From Cladorhizidae sp. MBARI D1340-BT2 (taxonomy: Eukaryota > Porifera > Demospongiae > Poecilosclerida > Cladorhizidae), in contig JAQNBH010000003.1 of NCBI GenBank assembly GCA_028752905.1, positions 32,600,222 to 32,664,221 of the forward strand: DNA of 64,000 nucleotides, given 5' to 3'. Positions 24,161 through 37,440 of this stretch are shown piece after piece. Every line of letters begins with the position of its first letter. Within the stretch, counting starts at the first letter, position 1. The position numbers were made by a program, and so were the translations under genes. The notes beneath the pieces were generated by a model, which saw nothing but the letters and a program-made list of their open reading frames with translations, had not been told where the DNA came from and searched no databases.

Positions 24161-27100
24161 CCCGTACATACCTACTCTCTCACTGGTGCCATGAGCTAAC
24201 TCAGAGGCAACCACATGTCTCCCGTACAGTCCTACTCTCTCACTGGTGCCATGAGCTAACTCAGATGCAACCACATTTCTCCCGTACAGACCTACTCTCT
24301 CACTGGTGCCATGAGCTAACTCAGAGGCAACCACATGTCTCCCGTACAGACCTACTCTCTCACTGGTGCCATGAGCTAACTCAGAGGCAACCACATGTCT
24401 CGCGTACAGACCTACTCTCTCACTGGTGCCATGATCTAACTCAGAGGCAACGACATGTCTCCCGTACAGACCTATTCTCTCACTGGTGCCATGAGCTAAC
24501 TCAGAGGCAACCACATGTCTCCCGTACAGACCTACTCTCTCACTGGTGCCATGAACTAACTCAGAGGCAAACACATGTCTCCCGTACAGACCTACTCTCC
24601 CACTGGTGCCATGAGCTAACTCAGAGACAACCACATGTCTCCCTTACAGACCTATTCTCTCACTGGTGCCATGAGCTAACTCAGAGGCAACCACATGTCT
24701 CCCGTACAGAGCTACTCTCTCACTGGTGCCATGAGCTAATTTAGAGGCAACCACATGTCTCCCGTACAGACCTACTCTCTCACTGGTGCCATGAGCTAAC
24801 TCAGAGGCAACCACATGTCTCCCGTACAGACCTACTCTCTCACTGTTGCCATGAGCTAATTCATAGGCAAGCACATGTCTCCCGTACAGACGTACTCTCT
24901 CACTGGTGCCATGATCTAACTCAGAGGCAACGACATGTCTCCCGTACAGACCTACTCTCTCACTGGTGCCATGAGCTAACTCAGAAGCAACCACATGTCT
25001 CCCGTACAGACCTACTCTCTCACTGGTGCCATGAGCTAACTCAGAGGCAACCACATGTCTCCCGTACAGACCTACTCTCTCACTGGCGCCATGAGTTAAT
25101 TCAGAGGCAACCACATGTCTCCCATACAGACCTACACTCTCACTGGTGCCATGAGCTAACTAAGAGGCAACCACATGTCTCCCGTACAGACCTACTCTCT
25201 CACTGGTGCCATTAGCTAACCCAAAGACAATCACATGTCTCCTGTACAGATCTACTCTCTCACTGGTGCCATGAGCTAACTCAGAGGCTACCACATGTCT
25301 CCAGCACAGACCTACTCTCCCACTGGTGCCATGAGCTAACTCAGAGGCAACCACATGTCTCCCATACAGACCTACTCTCCCACTGGTGCCATGAGCTAAC
25401 TCAGAGACAACCACATGTCTCGCGTACAGACCTACTCTCTCATTGGTGCCATGAGCTAACTCAGAGGCAACCACATGTCTCCCGTACAGACCTACTCTCT
25501 CACTGGTGCCATGAGCAAATTCAGAGGCAACCACATGTCTCCTGTACAGACCTACTCTCTCACTGATACCATGAGCTAACTCAGAGGCAACCACATGTCT
25601 CCCGTACAGACCTACTCACTGGTGCCATGAGCTAACTCAGAGGCAACTACGTGTCTCCCATACAGACCTACATACTCTCTCACTGGTGCCATGAGCTAAC
25701 TCAGAAGCAACCACATGTCTCCCGTACAGCCCTACTCTCTCACTGGTGCCATGAGCTAACTCAGAGGCAACCACAAGTCTCCCGTACAGACCTACTCTCT
25801 CACTGGTGCCATGAGCTAACACAGAGGCAACCACATGTCTCCCGTACAGACCTACTCTCTCACTGGTGCCATGAGCTAACTCAGAGGCAACCACATGTCT
25901 CCCGTACAGACCTACTCTCTCACTGGTGCCATGAGCTAACTCATAGGCAAGCACATGTCTCCCGTACAGACGTACTCTCTCACTGGTGCCATGAGCTAAC
26001 TCAGAGGCAACCACATGTCTCCTGTACAGACCTACTCTCTCACTGGTACCATGAGCAAATTCAGAGGCAACCACATGTTTCCTGTACAGACCTACCCTCT
26101 CACTGATACCATGAGCTAACTCAGAGACAACCACATGTCTCCCATACAGACCTACTCACTGATGCCATGAGCTAACTCAGAGGCAACTACGTGTCTACCA
26201 TACAGACCTACATACTCTCTCACTGGTGCCATGAGCTAACTCAGAGGCAACCACATGTCTCCCGTACAGCCCTACTCTCTCACTGGTGCCATGAGCTAAC
26301 TCAGAGGCAACCACAAGTCTCCCGTACAGACCTACTCTCTCACTGGTGCCATGAGCTAACTCAGAGGCAACAACATGTCTCCCGTACAGACCTACTCTCT
26401 CACTGGTGCCATGAGCTAACTCAGAGGCAACCACATGTCTCCCGTACAGACCTACTCTCTCACTGGTGCCATGAGCTAACTCATAGGCAAGCACATGTCT
26501 CCCGTACAGACGTACTCTCTCACTGGTGCCATGATCTAACTCAGAGGCAACTACATGTCTCCCGTACAGACCTACTCTCTCACTGGTGCCATGAGCTAAC
26601 TCAGAGGCAACCACATGTCTCCCGTACAGACCTACTCTCTCACTGGTGCCATGAGCTAACTCAGAGGCAACCACATGTCTCCCATACAGACCTACTCTCT
26701 CACTTGTGCCATGAGCTAACTCAGAGGCTATCACATGTCTCCCGTACAGACCTACTCTCTCACTGGTGCCATGAGCTAACTCAGAGGCAACGACATGTCT
26801 CCCGTACAGACCTACTCTCTCAGTGGTGCCATGAGCTAACTCAGAGGCAACCACATGTCTCCCGTACAGACCTACTCTCTCACTGGTGCCATGAGCTAAT
26901 TCAGAGGCAACCACATGTCTCCTGTACAGACCTACTCTCTCACTGGTGCCATGAGCAAATTCAGATGCAACCACATGTCTCCTGTACAGACCTACTCTCT
27001 CACTGATACCATGAGCTAACTCAGAGGCAACCACATGTCTCCCGTACAGACCTACTCACTGGTGCCATGAGCTAACTCAGAGGCAACCACATGTCTCCCG

Positions 27101-27550
27101 TACAGACCTACTCACTGGTGCCACGAGCTAACTCAGAGGCAACTACGTGTCTCCCATACAGACCTACATACTCTCTCACTGGTGCCATGAGCTAACTCAG
27201 AGGCAACCCCGTACAGCCCTACTCTCTCACTGGTGCCATGAGTTAACTCAGAGGCAACCACAAGTCTCCCGTACAGACCTACTCTCTCACTGGTGCCATG
27301 AGCTAACTCAGAGGCAACCACATGTCTCCCGTACCGACCTACTCTCTCACTGGTGCCATGAGCTAACTCAGAGGCAACCACATGTCTCCCGTACAGGCCT
27401 ACTCTCTCACTGGTGCCATGAGCTAACTCATAGGCAAGCACATGTCTCCCGTACAGACGTACTCTCTCACTGGTGCCATGATCTAACTCAGAGGCAACCA
27501 CATGTCTCCCGTACAGACCTACTCTCTCACTGGTGCCATGAGCTAATTCA
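24161..27550 (+). repeat. Large block A3 (3407-bp tandem copy of A2)
   Basis: From about 24.7 to 27.5 kb it follows A2 at offset 3407 with only two substitutions that I can find, both cccg to ccca (about 25122 and 26671). The left part is 180 bp shorter: one monomer is missing near 24.5 kb, and two are missing near 24.66 kb, where A2 has the aagagg/ggtacc/ggaaacc series at 21121-21240. Cassette insertions at 25667, 26207 and 27163. Confidence 0.88.
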
Positions 27551-30480
27551 GAGGCAACCACATGTCTCCCGTACAGACCTACTCTCTCACTGGTGCCATG
27601 AGCTAACTCAGAGGCAACCACATGTCTCCCGTACAGACCTACTCTCTCACTTGTGCCATGAGCTAACTCAGAGGCAATCACATGTCTCCCGTACAGACCT
27701 ACTCTCTCACGTGCCATGAGCTAACTCAGAGGCAACGACATGTCTCCCGTACAGACCTACTCTCTCAGTGGTGCCATGAGCTAATTCAGAGGCAACCACA
27801 TGTCTCCCGTACAGACCTACTCTCTCACTGGTGCCATGAGCTAACTCAGAGGCAACCACATGTCTCCTGTACAGACCTACTCTCTCACTGGTGCCATGAG
27901 CAAATTCAGATGCAACCACATGTCTCCTGTACAGACCTACTCTCTCACTGATACCATGAGCTAACTCAGAGGCAACCACATGTCTCCCGTACAGACCTAC
28001 TCACTGGTGCCATGAGCTAACTCAGAGGCAACCATATGTCTCCCGCACAGACCTACTCTCCCACTGGTGCCATGAGCTAACTCAGAGGCAACCACATGTC
28101 TCCCGTACAGACCTACTCTCCCACTGGTGCCATGAGCTACTTAGAGACAACCACATGTCGCCCGTTCAGACCTACTCTCTCACTGGTGCCATGAGCTAAC
28201 TCAGAGGCAACCACATGTCTCCCGTACAGACCTACTCTCTCAGTGGTGCCATGTGCTAAGTCAGAGGCAACCACATGTCTCACGTACAGACCTACTCTCT
28301 CACTGGTGCCATCAGCTAACTCAGAGGCAACCACATGTCTCCTGTACAGACCTACTCTCTCACTGGTGCCATGAGCAAATTCAGAGGCAACCACATGTCT
28401 CCTGTACAGACCTACTCTCTCACTGATACCATGAGCTAACTCAGAGGCAACCACATGTCTCCCGTACAGACCTACTCACTGATGCCATGAGCTAACTCAG
28501 AGGCAACTACGTGTCTCCCATACAGACCTACATACTCTCTCACTGGTGCCATGAGCTAACTCAGAGGCAACCACATGTCTCCCGTACAGACCTACTCTCT
28601 CACTGGTGCCATGAGCTAACTCAGAGGCAACCACAAGTCTCCCGTACAGACCTACTCTCTCACTGGTGCCATGAGCTAACTCAGAGGCAACCATATGTCT
28701 CCCGTACAGACCTACTCTCTCACTGGTGCCATGAGCTAACTCAGAGGCAACCACATGTCTCCCGTACAGACCTACTCTCTCACTGGTGCCATGAACTAAC
28801 TCAGAGGCAACCACATGTCTCCCGTACAGACCTACTCTCTCACTGGTGCCATGAGCTAACTCAGAGGCAACCACATGTCTCCCGTACAGACCTACTCTCT
28901 CACTGGTGCCATGATCTAACTCAGAGGCAACGACATGTCTCCCGTACATACCAATTCTCTCACTGGTGCCATGAGCTAACTCAGAGGCAACCACATGTCT
29001 CCCGTACAGACCTACTCTCTCACTGGTGCCATGAGCTAACTCAGAGGCAACCACATGTCTCCCGTACAGACCTACTCTCTCACTGGTGCCATGAGCTAAC
29101 TCAGAGGCAACCACATGTCTCCCATACAGACCTACTCTCCCACTGGTGCCATGAGCTAACTCAGAGACAACCACATGTCTCCCTTACAGACCTATTCTCT
29201 CACTGGTGCCATCAGCTAACTAAGAGGCAACCACATGTCTCCCGTACAGACCTATTCTCTCACTGGTACCATGAGCTAACTCAGAGGAAACCACATGTCT
29301 CCTGTACAGACCTACTCTCTCACTGGTGCCATGAGCTAACTCAGAGGCAACCACATGTCTACCGTACAGAGCTACTCTCTCACTGGTGCCATGAGCTAAC
29401 TTAGAGGCAACCACATGTCTCCCATACAGACCTACTCTCTCACTGGTGCCATGAGCTAACTCAGAAGCAACCACATGTCTCCCGTACAGACCTACTCTCC
29501 CACTGGTGCCATGAGCTAACTCAGAGGCAACCACATGTCTCCCGTACAGACCTACAACTCTCTCACTGGTGCCATGAGATAACTCAGAGGCAACCACATG
29601 CCTCCCGTACAGACCTACTCTCTCACTGGTGCCATGAGCTAACTCAGAGGCAACCACATGTCTCCCGCACAGACCTACTCTCCCACTGGTGCCATGAGCT
29701 AACTCAGAGGCAACCACATGTCTCCCGAACAGACCTACTCTCCCACTGGTGCCATGAGCTACTTAGAGACAACCACATATCTCCCGTTCAGACCTACACT
29801 CTCACTGGTGCCATGAGCTAACTTAGAGGCAACCACATGTCTCCCGTACAGACCTACTCTCTCAGTGGTGCCATGAGCTAACTCAGAGGCAACCACATGT
29901 CTCCCGTACAGACCTACTCTCTCACTGGTGCCATGAGCTAACTCAGAGGCAACCACATGTCTCCTGTACAGACCTACTCTCTCACTGATGCCATGAGCAA
30001 ATTCAGAGGCAACCACATGTCTCCTGTACAGACTTACTCTCTCACTGATACCATGAGCTAACTCAGAGGCAACCACATGTCTCCCGTACAGACCTACTCA
30101 CTGGTGCCATGAGCTAACTCAGAGGCAACAAAATGTCTCCCGTACAGACCTACTCTCTCAGTGGTGCCATGAGCTAACTCAGAGGCAACGACATGTCTCC
30201 CGTACAGACCTACTCTCTCACTGGTGCCATGAGCTAACTCAGAAGCAACCACATGTCTCCTGTACAGACCTACTCTCTCACTGGTGCCATGAGCAAATTC
30301 ATAGGCAACCACATGTCTCGTGTACAGACCTACTCTCTCACTGGTGCCATGAGCTAACTCAGAGGCAACCACATGTCTCCCGTACAGACCTACTCTCTCA
30401 CTGGTGCCATGAGCTAACTCAGAGGCAACCACATGTCTCCCATACAGACCTACTCTCCCACTGGTGCCATGAGCTAACTC
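27551..30480 (+). repeat. Large block B2 (copy of B1)
   Basis: Follows B1 in order: type b cassette at 28527, cataccaattc near 28946, 63-bp monomer at 29551. It lacks one monomer present in B1 near 18.6 kb (the atgcaacc unit) and carries a 2-bp deletion (ctcacgtgcc near 27708). Copy-specific changes include ccatatg near 28692, gtctaccg near 29360, cccgaacag near 29726 and gcaacaaaatg near 30126. Confidence 0.84.
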
Positions 30481-31410
30481 AGAGACAACCACATGTCTCC
30501 CTTACAGACCTATTCTCTCACAGGTGCCATGAGCTAACTAAGAGGCAACCACATGTCTCCCGTACAGACCTATTCTCTCACTGGTACCATGAGCTAACTC
30601 AGAGGAAACCACATGTCTCCTGTACAGACCTACTCTCTCACTGGTGCCATGAGCTAACTCAGAGGCAACCACATGTCTCCCGTACAGAGCTACTCTCTCA
30701 CTGGTGCCATGAGCTAACTTAGAGGCAACCACATGTCTCCCATACAGACCTACTCTCTCACTGGTGCCATGAGCTAACTCAGAAGCAAACACATGTCTCC
30801 CGTACAGACCTACTCTCCCACTGGTGCCATGAGCTAACTCAGAGGCAACCACATGTCTCCCGTACAGACCTACAACTCTCTCACTGGTGCCATGAGCTTA
30901 CTCAGAGGCAACCACATGCCTCCCGTACAGACCTACTCTCTCACTGGTGCCATGAGCTAACTCAGAGGCAACCACATGTCTCCCGCACAGACCTACTCTC
31001 CCACTGGTGCCATGAGCTAACTCAGAGGCAACCACATGTCTCCCGTACAGACCTACTCTCCCACTGGTGCCATGAGCTACTTAGAGACAACCACATGTCT
31101 CCCGTTCAGACCTACACTCTCACTGGTGCCATGAGCTAACTTAGAGGCAACCACATGTCTCCCGTACAGACCTACTCTCTCAGTGGTGCCATGAGCTAAC
31201 TCAGAGGCAACCACATGTCTCCCGTACAGACCTACTCTCTCACTGGTGCCATGAGCTAACTCAGAGGCAACCACATGTCTCCTGTACAGACCTACTCTCT
31301 CACTGATGCCATGAGCAAATTCAGAGGCAACCACATGTCTCCTGTACAGACTTACTCTCTCACTGATACCATGAGCTAACTCAGAGGCAACCACATGTCT
31401 CCCGTACAGA
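29165..31410 (+). repeat. 1318-bp tandem duplication at the B2 right edge
   Basis: About 29.17-30.09 kb matches 30.48-31.41 kb at offset 1318. Shared markers in order: cccttacag with tattctc, ggaaacc, agagctac, the 63-bp monomer (29551 and 30869), cttagagac (29757 and 31075), cctacactctc, ctgatgcc and cagacttac. A gagcttactc change near 30895 is specific to the second copy. Confidence 0.82.
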
Positions 31411-34270
31411 CCTACTCTCTCAGTGGTGCCATGAGCTAACTCAGAGGCAACCACATGTCTCCCGTACAGACCTACTCTCTCACTGGTGCCATGAGCTAAC
31501 ACAGAAGCAACCACATGTCTCCTGTACAGACCTACTCTCTCACTGGTGCCATGAGCAAATTCATAGGCAACCACATGTCTCCTGTACAGACCTACTCTCT
31601 CACTGATACCATGAGCTAACTCAGAGGCAACCACATGTCTCCCGTACAGACCTACTCACTGGTGCCATGAGCTAACTCAGAGGCAAATACGGGTCTCCCA
31701 TACAGACCTACTCTCTCACTGGTGCCATGAGCTAACTCAGAGGCAACCACATGTCTCCCGTACAGACCTACTCTCTCACTGGTGCCATGAGCTAATTCAG
31801 AGGCAACCACATGCCTCCCGTACAGACCTACTCTCTCACTGGCGCCATGAGCTAACTCAGAGGCAACCACATGTCTCCCGTACAGACCTACACTCTCACT
31901 GGTGCCATGAGCTAACTAAGAGGCAACCACATGTCTCCCGTACAGACCTACTCTCTCACTGGTGCCATTAGCTAACCCAGAGACAATCACATGTCTCCTG
32001 TACAGATCTACTCTCTCACTGGTGCCATGAGCTAACTCAGAGGCAACCACATGTCTCCCGCACAGACCTACTCTCCCACTGGTGCCATGAGCTAACTCAG
32101 AGGCAACCACATGTCTCCCATACAGACCTACTCTCCCACTGGTGCCATGAGCTAACTCAGAGACAACCACATGTCTCCCGTACAGACCTACTCTCTCACT
32201 GGTGCCATGAGCTAACTCAGAGGCAACCACATGTCTCCCGTACAGACCTACTCTCTCACTTGTGCCATGAGCTAACTCAGAGGCAACCACATGTCTCCCG
32301 TACAGACCTACTCTCCCACTGGTGCCATGAGCTACTTAGAGACAACCACATGTCTCCCGTTCAGACCTACACTCTCACTGGTGCCATGAGCTAACTTAGA
32401 GGCAACCACATGTCTCCCGTACAGACCTACTCTCTCAGTGGTGCCATGAGCTAACTCAGAGGCAACCACATGTCTCCCGTACAGACCTACTCTCTCACTG
32501 GTGCCATGAGCTAACTCAGAGGCAATCACATGTCTCCTGTACAGACCTACTCTCTCACTGATGCCATGAGCAAATTCAGAGGCAACCACATGTCTCCTGT
32601 ACAGACTTACTCTCTCACTGATACCATGAGCTAACTTAGAGGCAACCACATGTCTCCCGTACAGACCTACTCACTGGTGCCATGAGCTAACTCAGAGGCA
32701 ACCACATGTCTCCCGTACAGACCTACTCTCTCAGTGGTGCCATGAGCTAACTCAGAGGCAACCACATGTCTCCCGTACAGACCTACTCTCTCACTGGTGC
32801 CATGAGCTAACTCAGAAGCAACCACATGTCTCCTGTACAGACCTACTCTCTCACTGGTGCCATGAGCAAATTCATAGGCAACCACATGTCTCCTGTACAG
32901 ACCTACTCTCTCACTGATACCATGAGCTAACTCAGAGGCAACCACATGTCTCCCATACAGACCTACTCACTGGTGCCATGAGCTAACTCAGAGGCAACTA
33001 CGGGTCTCCCATACAGACCTACTCTCTCACTGGTGCCATGAGCTAACTCAGAGGCAACCACATGTCTCCCGTACAGACCTACTCTCTCACTGGTGCCATG
33101 AGCTAATTCAGAGGCAACCACATGCCTCCCGTACAGACCTACTCTCTCACTGGCGCCATGAGCTAACTCAGAGGCAACCACATGTCTCCCGTACAGACCT
33201 ATACTCTCACTGGTGCCATGAGCTAACTAAGAGGCAACCACATGTCTCCCGTACAGACCTACTCTCTCACTGGTGCCATTAGCTAACCCAGAGACAATCA
33301 CATGTCTCCTGTACAGATCTACTCTCTCACTGGTGCCATGAGCTAACTCAGAGGCAACCACATGTCTCCCGCACAGACCTACTCCCCCACTGGTGCCATG
33401 AGCTAACTCAGAGGCAACCACATGTCTCCCATACAGACCTACTCTCCCACTGGTGCCATGAGCTAACTCAGAGACAACCACATGTCTCCCGTACAGACCT
33501 ACTCTCTCACTGGTGCCATGAGCTAACTCAGAGGCAACCACATGTCTCCCGTACAGACCTACTCTCTCACTTGTGCCATGAGCTAACTCAGAGGCAATCA
33601 CATGTCTCCCGTACAGACCTACTATCTCACTGGTGCCATGAGCTAACTCAGAGGCAATGACATGTCTCCCGTACAGACCTACTCTCCCACTGGTGCCATG
33701 AGCTAACTCAGAGACAACCACATGTCTCCCTTACAGACCTACTCTCTCACTGGTGCCATGAGCTAATTCAGAGGCAACCACATGTCTCCCGTACAGAGCT
33801 ACTCTCTCACTGGTGCCATGAGCTAACTTAGAGGCAACCACATGTCTCCCATACAGACCTACTCTCTCACTGGTGCCATGAGCTAACTCAGAAGCAACCA
33901 TATGTCTCCCGTACGGACCTACTCTCCCACTGGTGCCATGAGCTAACTCAGAGGCAACCACATGTCTCCCGTACAGACCTACAACTCTCTCACTGCTGCC
34001 ATGAGCTAACTCAGAGGCAATCACATGCCTCCCGTACAGACCTACTCTCTCACTGGTGCTATTAGCTAACTCAGAGGCAACCACATGTCTCCCGCACAGA
34101 GCTACTCTCCCACTGGTGCCATGAGCTAACTCAGAGGCAACCACATGTCTCCCGTACAGATCTACTCTCCCACTGGTGCCATGAGCTACTTAGAGACAAC
34201 CACATGTCTCCCGTTCAGACCTACTCTCTCACTGGTGCCATGAGCTAACTCAGAGGCAACCACATGTCTC
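31250..34270 (+). repeat. 3168-bp higher-order repeat, copy 1
   Basis: About 31.25-34.27 kb is repeated at 34.42-37.44 kb with offset 3168. It contains no 4-bp insertion cassette. The cassette position is taken by a 56-bp monomer followed by tacgggtctcccatac without insertion (about 31686 and 32998). Inside the unit, 31.38-32.29 and 32.69-33.60 kb form a nested 1311-bp repeat. Other markers: ctggcgcc, gcaatgac, tactatctc, a 63-bp monomer at 33978, and ctgctgcc. Confidence 0.87.
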
Positions 34271-34420
34271 CCGCACAGACCTACTCTCCCACTGGTGCCA
34301 TGAGCTAACTCAGAGGCAACCACATGTCTCCCGTACAGACCTACTCTCCCACTGGTGCCATGAGCTACTTAGAGACAACCACATGTCTCCCGTTCAGACC
34401 TACACTCTCACTGGTGCCAT
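34271..34420 (+). repeat. Linker between the 3168-bp copies
   Basis: Between the matched parts lie two monomers with cccgcacag and tctcccac and a second cttagagac monomer (about 34360), giving two cttagagac units 180 bp apart. This doubling marks the crossover point of the duplication. Confidence 0.65.
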
Positions 34421-37400
34421 GAGCTAACTCAGAGGCAACCACATGTCTCCTGTACAGACCTACTCTCTCACTGATGCCATGAGCAAATTCAGAGGCAACC
34501 ACATGTCTCCTGTACAGACTTACTCTCTCACTGATACCATGAGCTAACTCAGAGGCAACCACATGACTCCCGTACAGACCTACTCTCTCAGTGGTGCCAT
34601 GAGCTAACTCAGAGGCAACCACATGTCTCCCGTACAGACCTACTCTCTCACTGGTGCCATGAGCTAACTCAGAAGCAACCACATGTCTCCTGTACAGACC
34701 TACTCTCTCACTGGTGCCATGAGCAAATTCATAGGCAACCACATGTCTCCTGTACAGACCTACTCTCTCACTGATACCATGAGCTAACTCAGAGGCAACC
34801 ACATGTCTCCCGTACAGACCTACTCACTGGTCCCATGAGCTAACTCAGAGGCAACTACGGGTCTCCCATACAGACCTACTCTCTCACTGGTGCCATGAGC
34901 TAACTCAGAGGCAACCACATGTCTCCCGTACAGACCTACTCTCTCACTGGTGCCATGAGCTAATTCAGAGGCAACCACATGCCTCCCGTACAGACCTACT
35001 CTCTCACTGGCGCCATGAGCTAACTCAGAGGCAACCACATGTCTCCCGTACAGACCTACACTCTCACTGGTGCCATGAGCTAACTAAGAGGCAACCACAT
35101 GTCTCCCGTACAGACCTTCTCTCTCACTGGTGCCATTAGCTAACCCAGAGACAATCACATGTCTCCTGTACAGATCTACTCTCTCACTGGTGCCATGAGC
35201 TAACTCAGAGGCAACCACATGTCTCACGCACAGACCTACTCTCCCACTGGTGCCATGAGCTAACTCAGAGGCAACCACATGTCTCCCATACAGACCTACT
35301 CTCCCACTGGTGCCATGAGCTAACTCAGAGACAACCACATGTCTCCCGTACAGACCTACTCTCTCACTGGTGCCATGAGCTAACTCAGAGGCAACCACAT
35401 GTCTCCCGTACAGACCTACTCTCTCACTTGTGCCATGAGCTAACTCAGAGGCAACCACATGTCTCCCGTACAGACCTACTCTCCCACTGGTGCCATGAGC
35501 TACTTAGAGACAACCACATGTCTCCCGTTCAGACCTACACTCTCACTGGTGCCATGAGCTAACTTAGAGGCAACCACATGTCTCCCGTACAGACCTACTC
35601 TCTCAGTGGTGCCATGAGCTAACTCAGAGGCAACCACATGTCTCCCGTACAGACCTACTCTCTCACTGGTGCCATGAGCTAACTCAGAGGCAACCACATG
35701 TCTCCTGTACAGACCTACTCTCTCACTGATGCCATGAGCAAATTCAGAGGCAACCACATGTCTCCTGTACAGACTTACTCTCTCACTGATACCATGAGCT
35801 AACTCAGAGGCAACCACATGTCTCCCGTACAGACCTACTCACTGGTGCCATGAGCTAACTCAGAGGCAACCACATGTCTCCCGTACAGACCTACTCTCTC
35901 AGTGGTGCCATGAGCTAACTCAGAGGCAACCACATGTCTCCCGTACAGACCTACTCTCTCACTGGTAACATGAGCTAACTCAGAAGCAACCACATGTCTC
36001 CTGTACAGACCTACTCTCTCACTGGTGCCATGAGCAAATTCATAGGCAACCACATGTCTCCTGTACAGACCTACTCTCTCACTGATACCATGAGCTAACT
36101 CAGAGGCAACCACATGTCTCCCGTACAGACCTACTCACTGGTGCCATGAGCTAACTCAGAGGCAACTACGGGTCTCCCATACAGACCTACTCTCTCACTG
36201 GTGCCATGAGCTAACTCAGAGGCAACCACATGTCTCCCGTACAGACCTACTCTCTCACTGGTGCCATGAGCTAATTCAGAGGCAACCACATGCCTCCCGT
36301 ACAGACCTACTCTCTCACTGGCGCCATGAGCTAACTCAGAGGCAACCACATGTCTCCCGTACAGACCTACACTCTCACTTGTGCCATGAGCTAACTAAGA
36401 GGCAACCACATGTCTCCCGTACAGATCTACTCTCTCACTGGTGCCATTAGCTAACCCAGAGACAATCACATGTCTCCTGTACAGATCTACTCTCTCACTG
36501 GTGCCATGAGCTAACTCAGAGGCAACCACATGTCTCCCGCACAGACCTACTCTCCCACTGGTGCCATGAGCTAACTCAGAGGCAACCACATGTCTCCCAT
36601 ACAGACCTACTCTCCCACTGGTGCCATGAGCTAACTCAGAGACAACCACATGTCTCCCGTACAGACCTACTCTCTCACTGGTGCCATGAGCTAACTCAGA
36701 GGCAACCACATGTCTCCCGTACAGACCTACTCTCTCACTTGTGCCATGAGCTAACTCAGAGGCAATCACATGTCTCCCGTACAGACCTACTATCTCACTG
36801 GTGCCATGAGCTAACTCAGAGGCAATGACATGTCTCCCGTACAGACCTACTCTCCCACTGGTGCCATGAGCTAACTCAGAGACAACCACATGTCTCCCTT
36901 ACAGACCTACTCTCTCACTGGTGCCATGAGCTAATTCAGAGGCAACCACATGTCTCCCGTACAGAGCTACTCTCTCACTGGTGCCATGAGCTAACTTAGA
37001 GGCAACCACATGTCTCCCATACAGACCTACTCTCTCACTGGTGCCATGAGCTAACTCAGAAGCAACCATATGTCTCCCGTACGGACCTACTCTCCCACTG
37101 GTGCCATGAGCTAACTCAGAGGCAACCACATGTCTCCCGTACAGACCTACAACTCTCTCACTGCTGCCATGAGCTAACTCAGAGGCAATCACATGCCTCC
37201 CGTACAGACCTACTCTCTCACTGGTGCTATTAGCTAACTCAGAGGCAACCACATGTCTCCCGCACAGAGCTACTCTCCCACTGGTGCCATGAGCTAACTC
37301 AGAGGCAACCACATGTCTCCCGTACAGACCTACTCTCCCACTGGTGCCATGAGCTACTTAGAGACAACCACATGTCTCCCGTTCAGACCTACTCTCTCAC

Positions 37401-37440
37401 TGGTGCCATGAGCTAACTCAGAGGCAACCACATGTCTCCC
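34421..37440 (+). repeat. 3168-bp higher-order repeat, copy 2
   Basis: Same marker order as copy 1, including the 63-bp monomer at 37146 and the nested 1311-bp repeat. Copy-specific changes include acatgactccc near 34563, ctggtcccatg near 34828, gaccttctc near 35114, tctcacgcac near 35223 and ggtaacatgag near 35965. I see roughly ten differences over 3.0 kb. Confidence 0.87.
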
